From contig JACZJV010000188.1 in NCBI GenBank assembly GCA_014860355.1, positions 1-54,094 of the forward strand: a stretch of DNA of 54,094 nt, written 5' to 3'. The stretch is from Burkholderiales bacterium. Lineage in GTDB: Bacteria; Pseudomonadota; Gammaproteobacteria; Burkholderiales; SG8-39. Within the stretch, counting starts at the first letter, position 1, and every line of letters starts with the position of its first letter. The notes under the pieces are model-generated. The model saw nothing but the letters and a program-made list of their open reading frames with translations, searched no databases and was not told the origin of the DNA. Position numbers and translations under genes: made by a program. Positions 27,555 through 35,535 of the stretch are shown in pieces.

Positions 27555-28112
27555 ATGAGCACAACGAAGACCGCCTTTCCCGGATTCGACTCGCCTGCGG
27601 CCGGCTTCGAGGCGCCGCTGGAAATGCTATCGGCCTGCCACGGCCGCGTCGAGCGCCAGTGCGATACGCTGCTGCGGCTGGTGCCGCACCTGGCCGCGCA
27701 CGGTCCCGATGCGGCGGCGCGCGAGGCGGCGCAGAACGTGATGCGCTATTTCGACACCTCGGCCAGGCACCATCATGCCGATGAGGAAGAGGACCTGTTT
27801 CCGGCGCTGCTGCGGGCGGCGCCCGCAGCGGAACTCGCCGCACTGCGCGAACTCGTCGCGGCGCTGCAAGCGCAGCACCGCGAGCTGGAGCAGGCCTGGG
27901 GCGAAGTGCGCCGGCAGCTCGAAGCCATACGCGGCGCAAGCCGGCGCGAACTGGATGCCGCCGCGCTCGATCGCATGGTCGGGCTCTACCGCAGCCACAT
28001 TGCACTCGAGGAGGCGGAGCTGCTGCCGCTCGCAGCGCGCATCCTCGGGCCGGCGCAGCTCGACGGCGTCGGCAGCGCGATGCGCGCGCGGCGCGGCATC
28101 AAGGAAATTTAG
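27555..28112 (+). CDS. Hemerythrin-like domain protein
   Basis: This 185-residue cytoplasmic protein has the spaced histidine/acidic pattern of HHE di-iron four-helix bundles: SACHGRVERQCD, then ARHHHADEEEDLFPALL, then LQAQHRELEQ and LYRSHIALEEAELLPLA. Such proteins bind O2 or NO, or repair damaged Fe-S centres (YtfE/DnrN-like), although this one lacks the long Cys-containing N-terminal domain of YtfE. It lies 33 bp after nsrR on the same strand, so it is probably in the NsrR regulon; this role is inferred from context. Confidence 0.88.
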   Translation: MSTTKTAFPGFDSPAAGFEAPLEMLSACHGRVERQCDTLLRLVPHLAAHGPDAAAREAAQNVMRYFDTSARHHHADEEEDLFPALLRAAPAAELAALRELVAALQAQHRELEQAWGEVRRQLEAIRGASRRELDAAALDRMVGLYRSHIALEEAELLPLAARILGPAQLDGVGSAMRARRGIKEI

Positions 28113-28131
28113 ACCTGCCTGAGATATAGCC

Positions 28132-28515
28132 ATGCCTGAGACCATCGAATTCGTCACCGACAAGCGCTTCGTGCGCCGCGCACGCGAGCTGACCATCATC
28201 AGGGCGATGCTGCGCCTGTACTGCCGCGGGCACGACCATCCGGGCCGCGCGCCGTTGTGCGCGCAATGCGCCGAGCTGCTCGACTACGCCACGCGCCGGC
28301 TGGAGCGCTGCGTCTTCGGCGACGCCAAGCCGACCTGCACCAACTGCACCGTGCATTGCTACAGCGCGGAAAAGCGCGAGCAGATCAGGCAGGTGATGAA
28401 ATGGTCCGGCCCGCGCATGCCCCTGCGCCACCCGATACTCAGCATCTATCACATGTTCGACGGCCACCGGCCCGCGCCCAGGCTGCCGCCGAAACCCGCG
28501 AAACGCCCGGAATAG
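28132..28515 (+). CDS. ygbA: YgbA family protein (nitrous oxide-stimulated promoter family)
   Basis: This small cysteine-rich cytoplasmic protein (127 residues) matches the YgbA_NO family: RAMLRLYCRGHDHPG, LCAQCAELLDYATRRLERC, FGDAKPTCTNCTVHCY and KWSGPRMPLRHPI in order. In E. coli ygbA is repressed by NsrR and helps growth under NO stress; the biochemical activity is not established. The Cys pattern suggests metal or Fe-S binding. It is 19 bp after the hemerythrin-like gene and is probably co-transcribed with nsrR. Confidence 0.88.
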   Translation: MPETIEFVTDKRFVRRARELTIIRAMLRLYCRGHDHPGRAPLCAQCAELLDYATRRLERCVFGDAKPTCTNCTVHCYSAEKREQIRQVMKWSGPRMPLRHPILSIYHMFDGHRPAPRLPPKPAKRPE

Positions 28516-28522
28516 GCCGCGC

Positions 28523-29089
28523 TCAGCCCGCTTTCCGGTGGAAGTGCGGGTACAGCTTCGCTACCACTTCCCCGTCGGTGGCCCAGGCCTTGCAGCCGTC
28601 GACGAAATGCGGTCGTTCGGTCTGATAGTCGGGATCGGGCGAGAGCGCCGGCTGGCCCTCTTCGGGCCAGCTGCCCAGCGTCTGAAATGCAACCGTCGCC
28701 ATCGGAAACAGCAGTTCGCGCATGTGCGTGCAGCCCTTGACGCCGCCCAGGCACCCTTGCACCGCGCGCCGCCAGCCGGCGCCTATGGCCGTGCCGATCA
28801 GCCCCTGGAACGCCGGCAACGCGCCCCTGCACGGCCCATAGGGGTAGGACACCATGCCGGTCTGGATATCGCGCACCACCATGTCGTTGTCGATGGTGAG
28901 CCGTATCACCATGTCGTGCACATGCTCGCCGGGCTCGCGCACGCCGCGGAAGGGTTCGCGGTAGCGGAAGGGCTTGGTATCGATGATGCGCGCCTCGATG
29001 TCCCACAGGCCGTCCTCGCGCTGGTAGCCCTCGCAGTTGATGGTTCGGGTATGCCTGTGCTTGCGCGGTGCCGGCGGCGGCAGATTCAT
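28523..29089 (-). CDS. DUF2889 family protein
   Basis: This 188-residue protein of unknown function is recognisable as DUF2889 from RHTRTINCEGYQREDGLW near the start, DMVIRLTIDNDMVVRDI in the middle and GCTHMRELLFPMATVAFQTL near the C-terminus. It has no signal peptide or membrane span. Homologs are common in beta- and gammaproteobacteria, some near aromatic degradation genes; nothing nearby gives a role. It converges with ygbA, 7 bp apart. Confidence 0.82.
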   Translation of the reverse strand: MNLPPPAPRKHRHTRTINCEGYQREDGLWDIEARIIDTKPFRYREPFRGVREPGEHVHDMVIRLTIDNDMVVRDIQTGMVSYPYGPCRGALPAFQGLIGTAIGAGWRRAVQGCLGGVKGCTHMRELLFPMATVAFQTLGSWPEEGQPALSPDPDYQTERPHFVDGCKAWATDGEVVAKLYPHFHRKAG

Positions 29090-29119
29090 AGTCTTGGCCC
29101 TCTAGTCAAGTAGCGTTTT

Positions 29120-29143
29120 GCGCGGACGAAAATCCGTCCGCGC
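29120..29143. other. 9-bp GC-rich hairpin upstream of the DUF2889 gene
   Basis: GCGCGGACG and CGTCCGCGC are perfect inverted arms around a 6-base spacer, 31-54 bases before the DUF2889 ATG on the minus strand. There is no T run on the minus strand side. It could be the leader structure of the DUF2889 gene or a weak terminator for uvrB. Confidence 0.35.
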
Positions 29144-29190
29144 GGATCGTCGATCTCGTATAAACCCCCTGCTCTCGCTTTTGTAAATAA

Positions 29191-29237
29191 CCGCGCTTTC
29201 CGTACGGATGCGCTTTTCATCCGTACAGAAAACGCGG
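29191..29237 (-). terminator. 20-bp stem-loop downstream of uvrB
   Basis: The two 20-base arms 29191-29210 and 29218-29237 are inverted copies with two differences. Those two positions are C-A mismatches in a plus-strand RNA but G-U pairs in a minus-strand RNA, so the full stem forms only in the uvrB transcript. The loop is 7 bases, and the stem is followed on the minus strand by TTATTT. This fits a uvrB terminator or a stabilising 3' end. Confidence 0.55.
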
Positions 29238-29307
29238 TTGGCGCGCGCAGCGCGCAATGGCTGCTTTTGGCACGCAGAGCTTTTTGAGAAAGCGTATGCA
29301 GTCTCGC

Positions 29308-31365
29308 TCATCCGGCTTGCCTGATATCGCCTTCCGGGGTCACTACACCGAAGACGGATTTCCGCAATTCGCCGAGCCGGTCGCGCGCCTCGGCGGCTTT
29401 TTCGAATTCCAGGTTGCGCGCATGGTCGAGCATCTGCTTCTCCAGGCGCTTGATCTCGCGCGCCAGCTGCTTCTCGCTCATGTGCTCGTAGCGCGCCTGG
29501 TCCTGCGCCGCCTTCAGGTCGAACTGCGCCTGGTCGCGGTCGTAGAAACCCTCGATGATGTCCTTGATGCGCTTGGTGATGCCCACCGGCGTGATGCCGA
29601 GTTTCTCGTTGTGGGCAAGCTGTTTGGCACGGCGGCGCTCGGTTTCGCCGATCGCGCGCTTCATCGAGTCGGTGATGCGGTCGGCATAGAGTATCGCGGC
29701 GCCGTTGATATGGCGCGCGGCGCGGCCTATGGTCTGGATCAACGAGCGCTCGGAGCGCAGGAAGCCTTCCTTGTCGGCATCGAGTATGGCCACCAGCGAC
29801 ACCTCCGGCAGGTCCAGGCCTTCGCGCAGCAGGTTGATGCCCACCAGCACGTCGAATTTGCCCAGACGCAGGTCGCGGATGATTTCCACCCGCTCCACGG
29901 TCTCCACCTCGGAATGCAGGTAGCGCACCTTGATGCCGTGCTCGGCCAGATACTCGGTGAGGTCCTCGGCCATTTTCTTGGTGAGCGTCGTTACCAGAAT
30001 GCGCTCCTTCTGCGCCACGCGCAGGCTGATCTCGGAAAGGAGGTCGTCCACCTGCGTCGTCGCCGGGCGCACTTCGAGCATCGGGTCGACCAGGCCGGTC
30101 GGACGCACCACCTGCTCCACCACCTGGGCCGAATGCGTGCGCTCGTACTCGGCCGGCGTCGCCGAAACGAAAAAGGTCTGCTTCATCATGCGCTCGAACT
30201 CGTCGAAGCGCAGCGGCCGGTTGTCGAGGGCCGAGGGCAGGCGAAAGCCGTAATCGACCAGGTTCTCCTTGCGCGAGCGGTCGCCCTTGTACATCCCGCC
30301 GATCTGGCCGATGGTGACATGGCTCTCGTCGATGATCATCAGGGCGTCGTGCGGCAGGTAATCGATCAGCGTCGGCGGCGGCTCGCCCGCCTTGCGCCCG
30401 GACAGGTGGCGCGAATAGTTTTCGATGCCTTTGCAAAACCCCATCTCGTTGAGCATCTCCAGGTCGAAACGGGTGCGCTGCTCGATGCGCTGCGCCTCGA
30501 CCAGCTTGTTTGCATTGACGAAAAAATCGATGCGCTCGCGCAGTTCGAGCTTGATCGCCTCGATCGCCCGCAGCGTGGTCTCGCGCGGCGTGACATAGTG
30601 GCTGGAGGGATAGACGGTGAAGCGCGGCACGCGCTGGTGCACGCGGCCGGTGAGCGGGTCGAAAATCGCCAGGGTCTCGACCTCGTCGTCGTTCAGACTG
30701 ATGCGCACCGCGGTCTCGGAGTGCTCCGCCGGGAACACGTCGAGCACGTCGCCGCGCACGCGGAAAGTGCCGCGGGCGAATTCGAACTCGTTCCTCTGGT
30801 ACTGCATCGCCGTCAGGCGCGCGATGATATCGCGTTGCGCGAGCTTCTCGCGCTCGCGCAGGTGCAGGATCATGCCGTGGTAATCGACCGGGTCGCCGAT
30901 GCCGTAAATGCAGGACACGGTGGCGACGATGATGGTGTCCTTGCGCTCCAGCAGCGATTTGGTCGCCGACAGGCGCATCTGCTCGATGTGTTCGTTGATG
31001 CTCGAGTCCTTCTCGATGAACAGGTCGCGCGAGGGCACATAGGCCTCGGGCTGGTAGTAATCGTAGTAGGAGACGAAATACTCGACCGCGTTCTCGGGGA
31101 AAAACTCGCGCATTTCTGAATACAACTGCGCGGCCAGGGTCTTGTTCGGGGCAATGACCAGCGCCGGCCTGCCCTGGCGCGCGATCACCTGTGCCATGGT
31201 GTAGGTCTTGCCCGAACCGGTCACCCCGAGCAGCGTCTGGTAGGCGAGCCCGTCCTCCACGCCTTCGATTAGCTTGGCGATGGCCTCAGGCTGGTCGCCG
31301 GCCGGCTCGAACTGCTGGTGCAGCTTGAACGGACTGTTGGGAAAAGTGACTATCAAGGGGTACAA
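29308..31365 (-). CDS. uvrB: UvrABC excinuclease subunit B
   Basis: This damage-verification helicase-like subunit of nucleotide excision repair has 685 residues, a full length. Walker A is [10 protein letters not shown] (about 47-56), the beta-hairpin region is [15 protein letters not shown], the DEAD-like motif is MIIDESH, and the C-terminal motif VI region is QTIGRAARH. The C-terminal UVR motif that binds UvrC is [13 protein letters not shown]. The start is unclear: the longest frame opens with TTG 31365, and a second TTG at 31356 is closer to the usual N-terminus VTFPNSPF. It is divergent from the aminotransferase gene, 34 bp apart. Confidence 0.95.
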   Translation of the reverse strand: MYPLIVTFPNSPFKLHQQFEPAGDQPEAIAKLIEGVEDGLAYQTLLGVTGSGKTYTMAQVIARQGRPALVIAPNKTLAAQLYSEMREFFPENAVEYFVSYYDYYQPEAYVPSRDLFIEKDSSINEHIEQMRLSATKSLLERKDTIIVATVSCIYGIGDPVDYHGMILHLREREKLAQRDIIARLTAMQYQRNEFEFARGTFRVRGDVLDVFPAEHSETAVRISLNDDEVETLAIFDPLTGRVHQRVPRFTVYPSSHYVTPRETTLRAIEAIKLELRERIDFFVNANKLVEAQRIEQRTRFDLEMLNEMGFCKGIENYSRHLSGRKAGEPPPTLIDYLPHDALMIIDESHVTIGQIGGMYKGDRSRKENLVDYGFRLPSALDNRPLRFDEFERMMKQTFFVSATPAEYERTHSAQVVEQVVRPTGLVDPMLEVRPATTQVDDLLSEISLRVAQKERILVTTLTKKMAEDLTEYLAEHGIKVRYLHSEVETVERVEIIRDLRLGKFDVLVGINLLREGLDLPEVSLVAILDADKEGFLRSERSLIQTIGRAARHINGAAILYADRITDSMKRAIGETERRRAKQLAHNEKLGITPVGITKRIKDIIEGFYDRDQAQFDLKAAQDQARYEHMSEKQLAREIKRLEKQMLDHARNLEFEKAAEARDRLGELRKSVFGVVTPEGDIRQAG

Positions 31366-31366
31366 T
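31337..31366 (+). promoter_or_regulatory. Possible sigma-70 promoter of the aminotransferase gene
   Basis: TTGGGA (31337-31342) and TACAAT (31361-31366) are separated by 18 bases and lie 34 bases before the aminotransferase ATG. The elements overlap the first codons of uvrB on the other strand, so the two genes share very little control space. Confidence 0.45.
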
Positions 31367-31399
31367 CAGGGCTTCGACAAAACGCGGAAGTCTAGCACG

Positions 31400-32617
31400 A
31401 TGAACGCCCCTCACTCCCCTACCCTGCTCTCCGGCGTGCAAATGGCGCCGCGCGACCCCATTCTGGGCCTGACTGAAGCCTATAACGCCGACAAAAACCC
31501 GAAAAAAGTCAATCTCGGCGTAGGCGTCTACACCGGCGACGACGGCAAAGTACCGCTGCTGGAATGTGTGCGTCGGGCCGAGCAGCAGCTGGTGGCGCAG
31601 CCGGTGGCGCGCAACTACCTGCCTATCGACGGCCTGGCAAGCTACGACAAAGCAGTGCAAAGCCTGGTCTTCGGCGCGGACTCTGCGGCCTTGAAAGAAG
31701 GCCGCATCGTCACGGTGCAGACGCTGGGCGGGACCGGAGGGCTCAGGGTGGGCGCGGACTTCCTGCATCGCACCGCGCCTGCTGCGGGCTTATGGATCAG
31801 CGACCCCAGCTGGGAGAACCACCGCGCGGTGTTCGAGAGCGCCGGTTTCAAGGTCAATGCCTACCCCTATTACAACGCCAAGACCCGCGGCGTCGACTTC
31901 GACGGCATGCTGGGTGCGCTCAAGGCCATGCCGCCGGGGGATGTCGTGCTGCTGCACGCCTGCTGCCACAACCCGACCGGCGTCGATCTCAGTGAAGCGC
32001 AGTGGGCTGGCGTGGTCGAGACCATGGCCGCACGCGGCCTGGTGCCCTTCCTCGACATCGCCTACCAGGGCTTCGGCGACGGCCTGGATGCCGATGGCAG
32101 CGCCGTGCGCCTGTTCGCGCAGAGCGGCATGCCCCTGCTCGTGGCGAACTCGTTTTCCAAGTCGTTCTCGCTCTACGGCGAGCGCGTGGGCAGCCTGAAC
32201 GTGGTGGCCGCAACCAGCGACGAAGGCGCGCGCGTCCTGTCGCAGATCAAGCGCCTGGTGCGCAGCAACTACTCCAACCCGCCGACCCACGGCAGCAAGA
32301 TCGTGGCCGCAGTGCTGGCCGACCCGGAACTGCGCACGCTCTGGCAGCAGGAGCTGGGACAGATGCGCGACCGCATCAAGTCCATGCGCACGCTGCTGGT
32401 GGAAAAAATCCATGCGCGGGTGCCCGGCGCGAATTTCGGCTTCATCACGCAACAGCGCGGCATGTTCTCCTACTCCGGCCTCAGCAAGGAGCAGGTGGTG
32501 CGCATGCGCGAGGAATTCGCGGTGTATGCGATCGAGAGCGGACGCATCTGCGTAGCTGCGCTCAACAGCGGGAACGTCGACTACTCGGCCGACGCGATCG
32601 CCAAAGTGATCGCGTGA
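31400..32617 (+). CDS. Aspartate/aromatic amino acid aminotransferase (class I, PLP)
   Basis: This 405-residue cytosolic enzyme is of the AspC/TyrB type and transfers amino groups from aspartate or aromatic amino acids to 2-oxoglutarate. Visible features are LGVGVYTGDDGKVP near the N-terminus, HACCHNPTGVDLS (PLP-site Asn), FLDIAYQGFGDGL (Asp and Tyr near the cofactor) and the Schiff-base lysine in NSFSKSFSLYGERVG, followed by RSNYSNPPTHG. The start at ATG 31400 is preceded by GGAAG. AspC and TyrB cannot be separated by eye, so I leave the symbol empty. Confidence 0.92.
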   Translation: MNAPHSPTLLSGVQMAPRDPILGLTEAYNADKNPKKVNLGVGVYTGDDGKVPLLECVRRAEQQLVAQPVARNYLPIDGLASYDKAVQSLVFGADSAALKEGRIVTVQTLGGTGGLRVGADFLHRTAPAAGLWISDPSWENHRAVFESAGFKVNAYPYYNAKTRGVDFDGMLGALKAMPPGDVVLLHACCHNPTGVDLSEAQWAGVVETMAARGLVPFLDIAYQGFGDGLDADGSAVRLFAQSGMPLLVANSFSKSFSLYGERVGSLNVVAATSDEGARVLSQIKRLVRSNYSNPPTHGSKIVAAVLADPELRTLWQQELGQMRDRIKSMRTLLVEKIHARVPGANFGFITQQRGMFSYSGLSKEQVVRMREEFAVYAIESGRICVAALNSGNVDYSADAIAKVIA

Positions 32618-32700
32618 ATCGCCGATCTTCCGCGCTGGTCCTTGAGGCCGGCGCGGAGCGCAAACCGGTGATTCCCGATCAGATATGCCCGCATTTACAA

Positions 32701-32729
32701 TTGACCCGAATACGCGCAACCCTTAAAAT
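32701..32729 (+). promoter_or_regulatory. Sigma-70 promoter of tRNA-Asn
   Basis: TTGACC (32701-32706) and TAAAAT (32724-32729) are 17 bases apart, close to consensus. Transcription would start near 32736, about 30 bases before the mature tRNA 5' end. Confidence 0.7.
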
Positions 32730-32767
32730 ACGCGCCTTCCTGAGCCCGGCATAACCTGGTTCACTAT

Positions 32768-32843
32768 TCCCCGATAGCTCAGCTGGTAGAGCGACGGACT
32801 GTTAATCCGCAGGTCCCAGGTTCGAGCCCTGGTCGGGGAGCCA
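32768..32843 (+). tRNA. tRNA-Asn (anticodon GTT)
   Basis: This is a 76-base cloverleaf with the 3' CCA encoded. The acceptor stem is TCCCCGA/TCGGGGA, the D-arm is GCTC..GAGC, the anticodon loop is CTGTTAA and the T-arm is CCAGG-TTCGAGC-CCTGG. The gene remains intact after integration because the element restored the 3' half. The last 47 bases are the attachment core duplicated at 41748. Confidence 0.97.
32797..32843 (+). repeat. attL core: 3' 47 bases of tRNA-Asn
   Basis: These 47 bases, from the anticodon stem to CCA, are identical to 41748-41794. The sequences differ just outside both ends, which sets the limits. This is the standard outcome of site-specific integration of a tyrosine-recombinase element into a tRNA 3' end. 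Confidence 0.93.
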
Positions 32844-32850
32844 AAAAAAC

Positions 32851-32882
32851 AAGGGGTTATGTGCAAAACATAACCCCTTTTC
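32851..32882 (+). terminator. Rho-independent terminator just after tRNA-Asn, inside the element
   Basis: AAGGGGTTATGT (32851-32862), a loop GCAAA and ACATAACCCC (32868-32877) followed by TTTTC form a textbook terminator. It starts 8 bases past the attachment core, so it belongs to the element and replaces the tRNA's own terminator, now displaced to 41823. Confidence 0.85.
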
Positions 32883-32902
32883 TATTTCTGCGGGGCAGTG
32901 GC

Positions 32903-32910
32903 GGGACACT
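32903..32910 (+). repeat. GGGACACT motif near attL (possible integrase arm site)
   Basis: This is a single copy of the GGGACA motif 60 bases inside the left end. The same 8-mer is repeated near the right end (41626), and inverted copies lie at 33104-33122. Tyrosine integrases commonly bind short arm-type repeats flanking the core; no direct evidence ties these to the protein. Confidence 0.35.
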
Positions 32911-32952
32911 ACGCCACAATAGCCGCTCTGGGTCGGCGCCGTCGTTCTTCCG

Positions 32953-33001
32953 CCAGACCCTTACACAGAGGGGCAATGTTCACCATGTTCGCAATCTTCA
33001 C
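32953..33001 (+). repeat. TTCAC-paired repeat, copy A
   Basis: This 49-base unit starts with CCAGACCCTTACA and contains GTTCACC and CTTCAC, the TTCAC cores 18 bases apart. An inverted copy lies at 38729-38776 (the first 13 bases identical, with GTTCACCAnGTnCGCAA shared) and a partial direct copy is at 33039-33067. It lies between the tRNA terminator and the integrase gene. Confidence 0.6.
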
Positions 33002-33038
33002 GCCGACCTTGTTTTCCCTATAAGGTTCGCGAAATGCG

Positions 33039-33069
33039 GGTGAAGTTCACCGTGCCCGCAACCTTCACC
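33039..33069 (+). repeat. TTCAC-paired repeat, copy B, with a 13-base palindrome
   Basis: GGTGAA-G-TTCACC (33039-33051) is a perfect dyad. With the following TTCACC at 33064 it repeats the copy A pattern, TTCAC cores again 18 bases apart; 20 of the first 24 bases from 33045 match copy A at 32978. It could be an operator or an iteron-like binding site. Confidence 0.55.
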
Positions 33070-33103
33070 GTCGCCTGTGGATAAGTAGCCGTTTTCCGCT
33101 TTC

Positions 33104-33122
33104 ACTGTCCCGCGACTGTCCC
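33104..33122 (-). repeat. Two GGGACAGT repeats one helical turn apart (possible arm sites)
   Basis: ACTGTCCC occurs at 33104-33111 and again at 33115-33122, 11 bases apart. The right end of the element has the same arrangement on the opposite strand (41626 and 41637). Equal spacing at both ends suggests cooperative binding by one protein, perhaps the integrase. Confidence 0.4.
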
Positions 33123-33260
33123 ACTGTTTTGCCTATGTAGCCGTAACATACTGTAAAAGAATCTTTTGTAGATCGTATCCCGCTAGATTGCTAATCCGTT
33201 GTTGTGCTTTATCGTGGTTTGCTCTATGCTGTCCTTATCACTTCCAGCAAGGGCGAAATC

Positions 33261-34343
33261 ATGGCAGCTATCGAGAAAAGAACCACCGGCGACGGGCAGA
33301 CTACATACCGCGTAAAAATCCGCATCAAGGGGTTCGCGCCTGAGTCCGCATCTTTCGACCGGCTGACCGATGCAAAGACCTGGGGCAAGAAAATCGAATC
33401 CGATATGAAAGCCGGTCGCCACTTCGGGCAGGCGAGCCGGCACACCTTCAACGATCTGGCGGACGAGTACAAGGACCACGCCATTGACGCCGTGCGCCTC
33501 GACCACTGGCGCAGTGTATTCGGCTCAGACGCGCTAAACATGATCACACCGGCGCGCATTGCCAAGGAGCGCGACAAGCTGCTCGCCGAGGACACTGCAC
33601 GATTCACCACGCCGGCCACCGGCGACGCCGAGGCCGACGCCAAGCGAGTGAAGGCCAAGCGCACCGGCGCCACGGTCAATCGATACCTCGCGGCGCTATC
33701 GTCCTGCCTTTCCTATGGCGTTAAGACCCTGCAATGGCTGGAAAAGAATCCAGCCATGCAAATCACTAAGCCGGCCGAGAGCAAAAGCCGCGTCCGCTTC
33801 CTGTCGGACGATGAGCGTACCCGCCTGCTCGACGCCTGCCGGCCGCACAAGGACCTGTATCTCGCCGTGGTGCTGTCTCTGTCCACTGGCGCGCGGCAAG
33901 GTGAAATCATGTCCCTGCGCTACGGACAGATCGACTTCAAGCGCAAGATTATTACACTGCAGGAAACAAAGAACGGCGACCGGCGCGCCCTGCCTCTTGT
34001 CGGCGACGCATTCACGTTGCTGGAAGAACGCGCCAAGGTCCGCAACATCAAAGAGGACCGCATATTCCCGCCGACCGCCAGGGCGAAGAAGGCCGAGTGT
34101 CTCGACCTGCGCCAGCCGTGGGAAGCGGCGCTAAAGGCCGCAGAAATCGACAATTTCCACTGGCATGACCTGCGGCATACCGCCGCGTCCTATCTCGCTA
34201 TGAGTGGCGTTTCGCTCGTTGAAATCGCCAAGGTGTTGGGGCATCGCACCCTGCAAATGGTCGCGCGGTATTCGCACTTGTCCGATGGGCATATCGTCGC
34301 CACCGGGGAGAACCTGGCGCGGCGGTTGGGGATTGGCAAATGA
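33261..34343 (+). CDS. int: Tyrosine-type site-specific integrase
   Basis: This 360-residue phage-type integrase should recombine the tRNA-Asn attachment core. The N-terminal part has an AP2-like arm-binding fold pattern (YRVKIRIKGFAPESASF), then a SAM-like core-binding domain. The catalytic domain shows the first Arg in STGARQGEIMSLR, the Lys in LQETKNGDRRALPL, HDLRHTAASYL (His and Arg), LGHRTLQM (His) and the nucleophile Tyr in ARYSHLS. All six expected residues are present. ATG 33261 follows AAGGGCG; a longer frame from 33204 has no family resemblance. The stop overlaps the next gene (ATGA). Confidence 0.95.
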   Translation: MAAIEKRTTGDGQTTYRVKIRIKGFAPESASFDRLTDAKTWGKKIESDMKAGRHFGQASRHTFNDLADEYKDHAIDAVRLDHWRSVFGSDALNMITPARIAKERDKLLAEDTARFTTPATGDAEADAKRVKAKRTGATVNRYLAALSSCLSYGVKTLQWLEKNPAMQITKPAESKSRVRFLSDDERTRLLDACRPHKDLYLAVVLSLSTGARQGEIMSLRYGQIDFKRKIITLQETKNGDRRALPLVGDAFTLLEERAKVRNIKEDRIFPPTARAKKAECLDLRQPWEAALKAAEIDNFHWHDLRHTAASYLAMSGVSLVEIAKVLGHRTLQMVARYSHLSDGHIVATGENLARRLGIGK

Positions 34344-35071
34344 GCGCGCGCAAGCGGACCAAACAGCCCGCCGGCGCACCGGCAACAAGCGAGCGCCGAT
34401 GGCCGGCAGCATGGGGAGAACCCAGCAAAGAGGAAGTTCCCGTTCCCGCCCCGAAATGGAAAATTTGGATCGCAACGCGGCGCGTTACGCTGGAAAATGC
34501 AATCTTGCTATCTCTAGGATACTGCCCGAATTTCTTCAAAGGCGAAAGCATCGCACACCTGTTAAACAACGATCCCGCAGAGAATACTTTCTATGAGCGG
34601 CTCCATATGCTTAAAGACTGCCACGTCGAACCTAATATTTTGCTTTCGGATTTCGCATCTAGGGCAGTGTCAGAATTCAAGTGGAAAGGCTTGCCGCACA
34701 AACTCAAGGCACTGGCCGCGTCCGGACCCGAGAAAGGCGCACCGGTCGACAATGACGCGCTATCTTGGAGTACAGCATCGACACCGCCGCCGGCTACGCA
34801 GGATGAAATCGAGGCAGCATTCCCGATTGCCAAATGGGGCGACAAGCTGAGGAAGGCGCCAAGCGGAAAGTACAAATGGCTTGCGGAAACGTGGATTAGA
34901 AAAGGAACCCCAAGACCAGGGGACGCGACAACCTATAACCCGGTTCTCGTCGCTATTGCTCTTGTTAATCATCACGACTTGAGCATTGCCGCTTGCGATT
35001 CCGTCATCAAGCGGCATTTCTCCGCATGGCGGGATGAATGGGAGCGCAAGTCTGAGTACCTGAAAAACTAA
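34340..35071 (+). CDS. Hypothetical protein coupled to the integrase gene
   Basis: I do not recognise this 243-residue protein. Its start overlaps the integrase stop (ATGA), so the two are translationally coupled. The N-terminus is basic and Pro-rich (about residues 1-40), followed by a compact region with WIATRRVTLENAILLSLGYCP and a C-terminal part rich in charged residues (SAWRDEWERKSEYLKN). The YAWRT-like start of the second region recalls uncharacterised proteins next to integrases in proteobacterial islands. No signal peptide, membrane span or catalytic motif is evident. The coding frame has ordinary codon use, so it is probably real. Confidence 0.7.
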   Translation: MSARKRTKQPAGAPATSERRWPAAWGEPSKEEVPVPAPKWKIWIATRRVTLENAILLSLGYCPNFFKGESIAHLLNNDPAENTFYERLHMLKDCHVEPNILLSDFASRAVSEFKWKGLPHKLKALAASGPEKGAPVDNDALSWSTASTPPPATQDEIEAAFPIAKWGDKLRKAPSGKYKWLAETWIRKGTPRPGDATTYNPVLVAIALVNHHDLSIAACDSVIKRHFSAWRDEWERKSEYLKN

Positions 35072-35226
35072 GACATACGAAATGCCCTAGTTCTAGGGCA
35101 TTTGGACCAGCAAACCTGAGGGCGTTCAAATGGGCATATGACATACCCGAGAAATGCCCCTGTGCAGTCTCCGAAATGCCAACAGCGCAATGCGCGAATG
35201 CTGGCGAATCCCTAAACTTTCGGAGA
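35072..35226 (+). promoter_or_regulatory. GAAATGCC repeat cluster with a palindrome, before the HTH-like gene
   Basis: A perfect 11-bp inverted repeat, AAATGCCCTAG-TT-CTAGGGCATTT, lies at 35080-35103. GAAATGCC recurs in direct orientation at 35079, 35151 and 35173, and GACATAC precedes the first two copies (35072, 35140). AAATGGGCAT at 35128 is a variant. The dyad could act as a terminator for the upstream gene (only three Ts follow), but the repeated motif fits a regulator binding region better. Confidence 0.45.
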
Positions 35227-35535
35227 ATGACCGTGCAACTACAGCCCCGCAGCAAACCCGCCGCCGCTATCCCTGCGGCCTATCCCGACGCCGCGCCACC
35301 CACCGCGCCGCTTTTTACCGTGGAACAGTTCGCGGCGCGACAACCGGCCTTCACCGCGGCCGCACTGCGCAACATGATTTTCAAAGCGGATACGCGCCTT
35401 GGCAGTAAAGGCAAGATTGCCGGCAACGGTCTGAAGGAATGTGGTGCGATTGTTCGCGTTGGCCGCAAAGTCTTGATCGACGAAGGCCGATTCTTGGAAT
35501 GGATACGCACGCAATCGGCGAAGGGGAATCCGTAA
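35227..35535 (+). CDS. Small HTH-like protein, AlpA/excisionase-type candidate
   Basis: This protein of about 102 residues carries LFTVEQFAARQPAFTAAALRNMIF, which looks like a MerR/AlpA-style helix-turn-helix, followed by a conserved-looking GAIVRVGRKVLIDEGRFLEWI, the wing typical of AlpA/excisionase-like DNA-binding proteins of integrative elements. It might regulate the element or direct excision. ATG 35227 is only one base from GGAG; GTG 35233, seven bases from it, may be the true start. The stop overlaps the next ATG (TAATG). Confidence 0.65.
   Translation: MTVQLQPRSKPAAAIPAAYPDAAPPTAPLFTVEQFAARQPAFTAAALRNMIFKADTRLGSKGKIAGNGLKECGAIVRVGRKVLIDEGRFLEWIRTQSAKGNP

Noticed and set aside
35080-35103. 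Simple intrinsic terminator after the 243-residue gene
   Set aside because: The stem is perfect but only three Ts follow and the loop is two bases; the repeated GAAATGCC motif suggests a protein-binding site instead. Left as part of the regulatory region.
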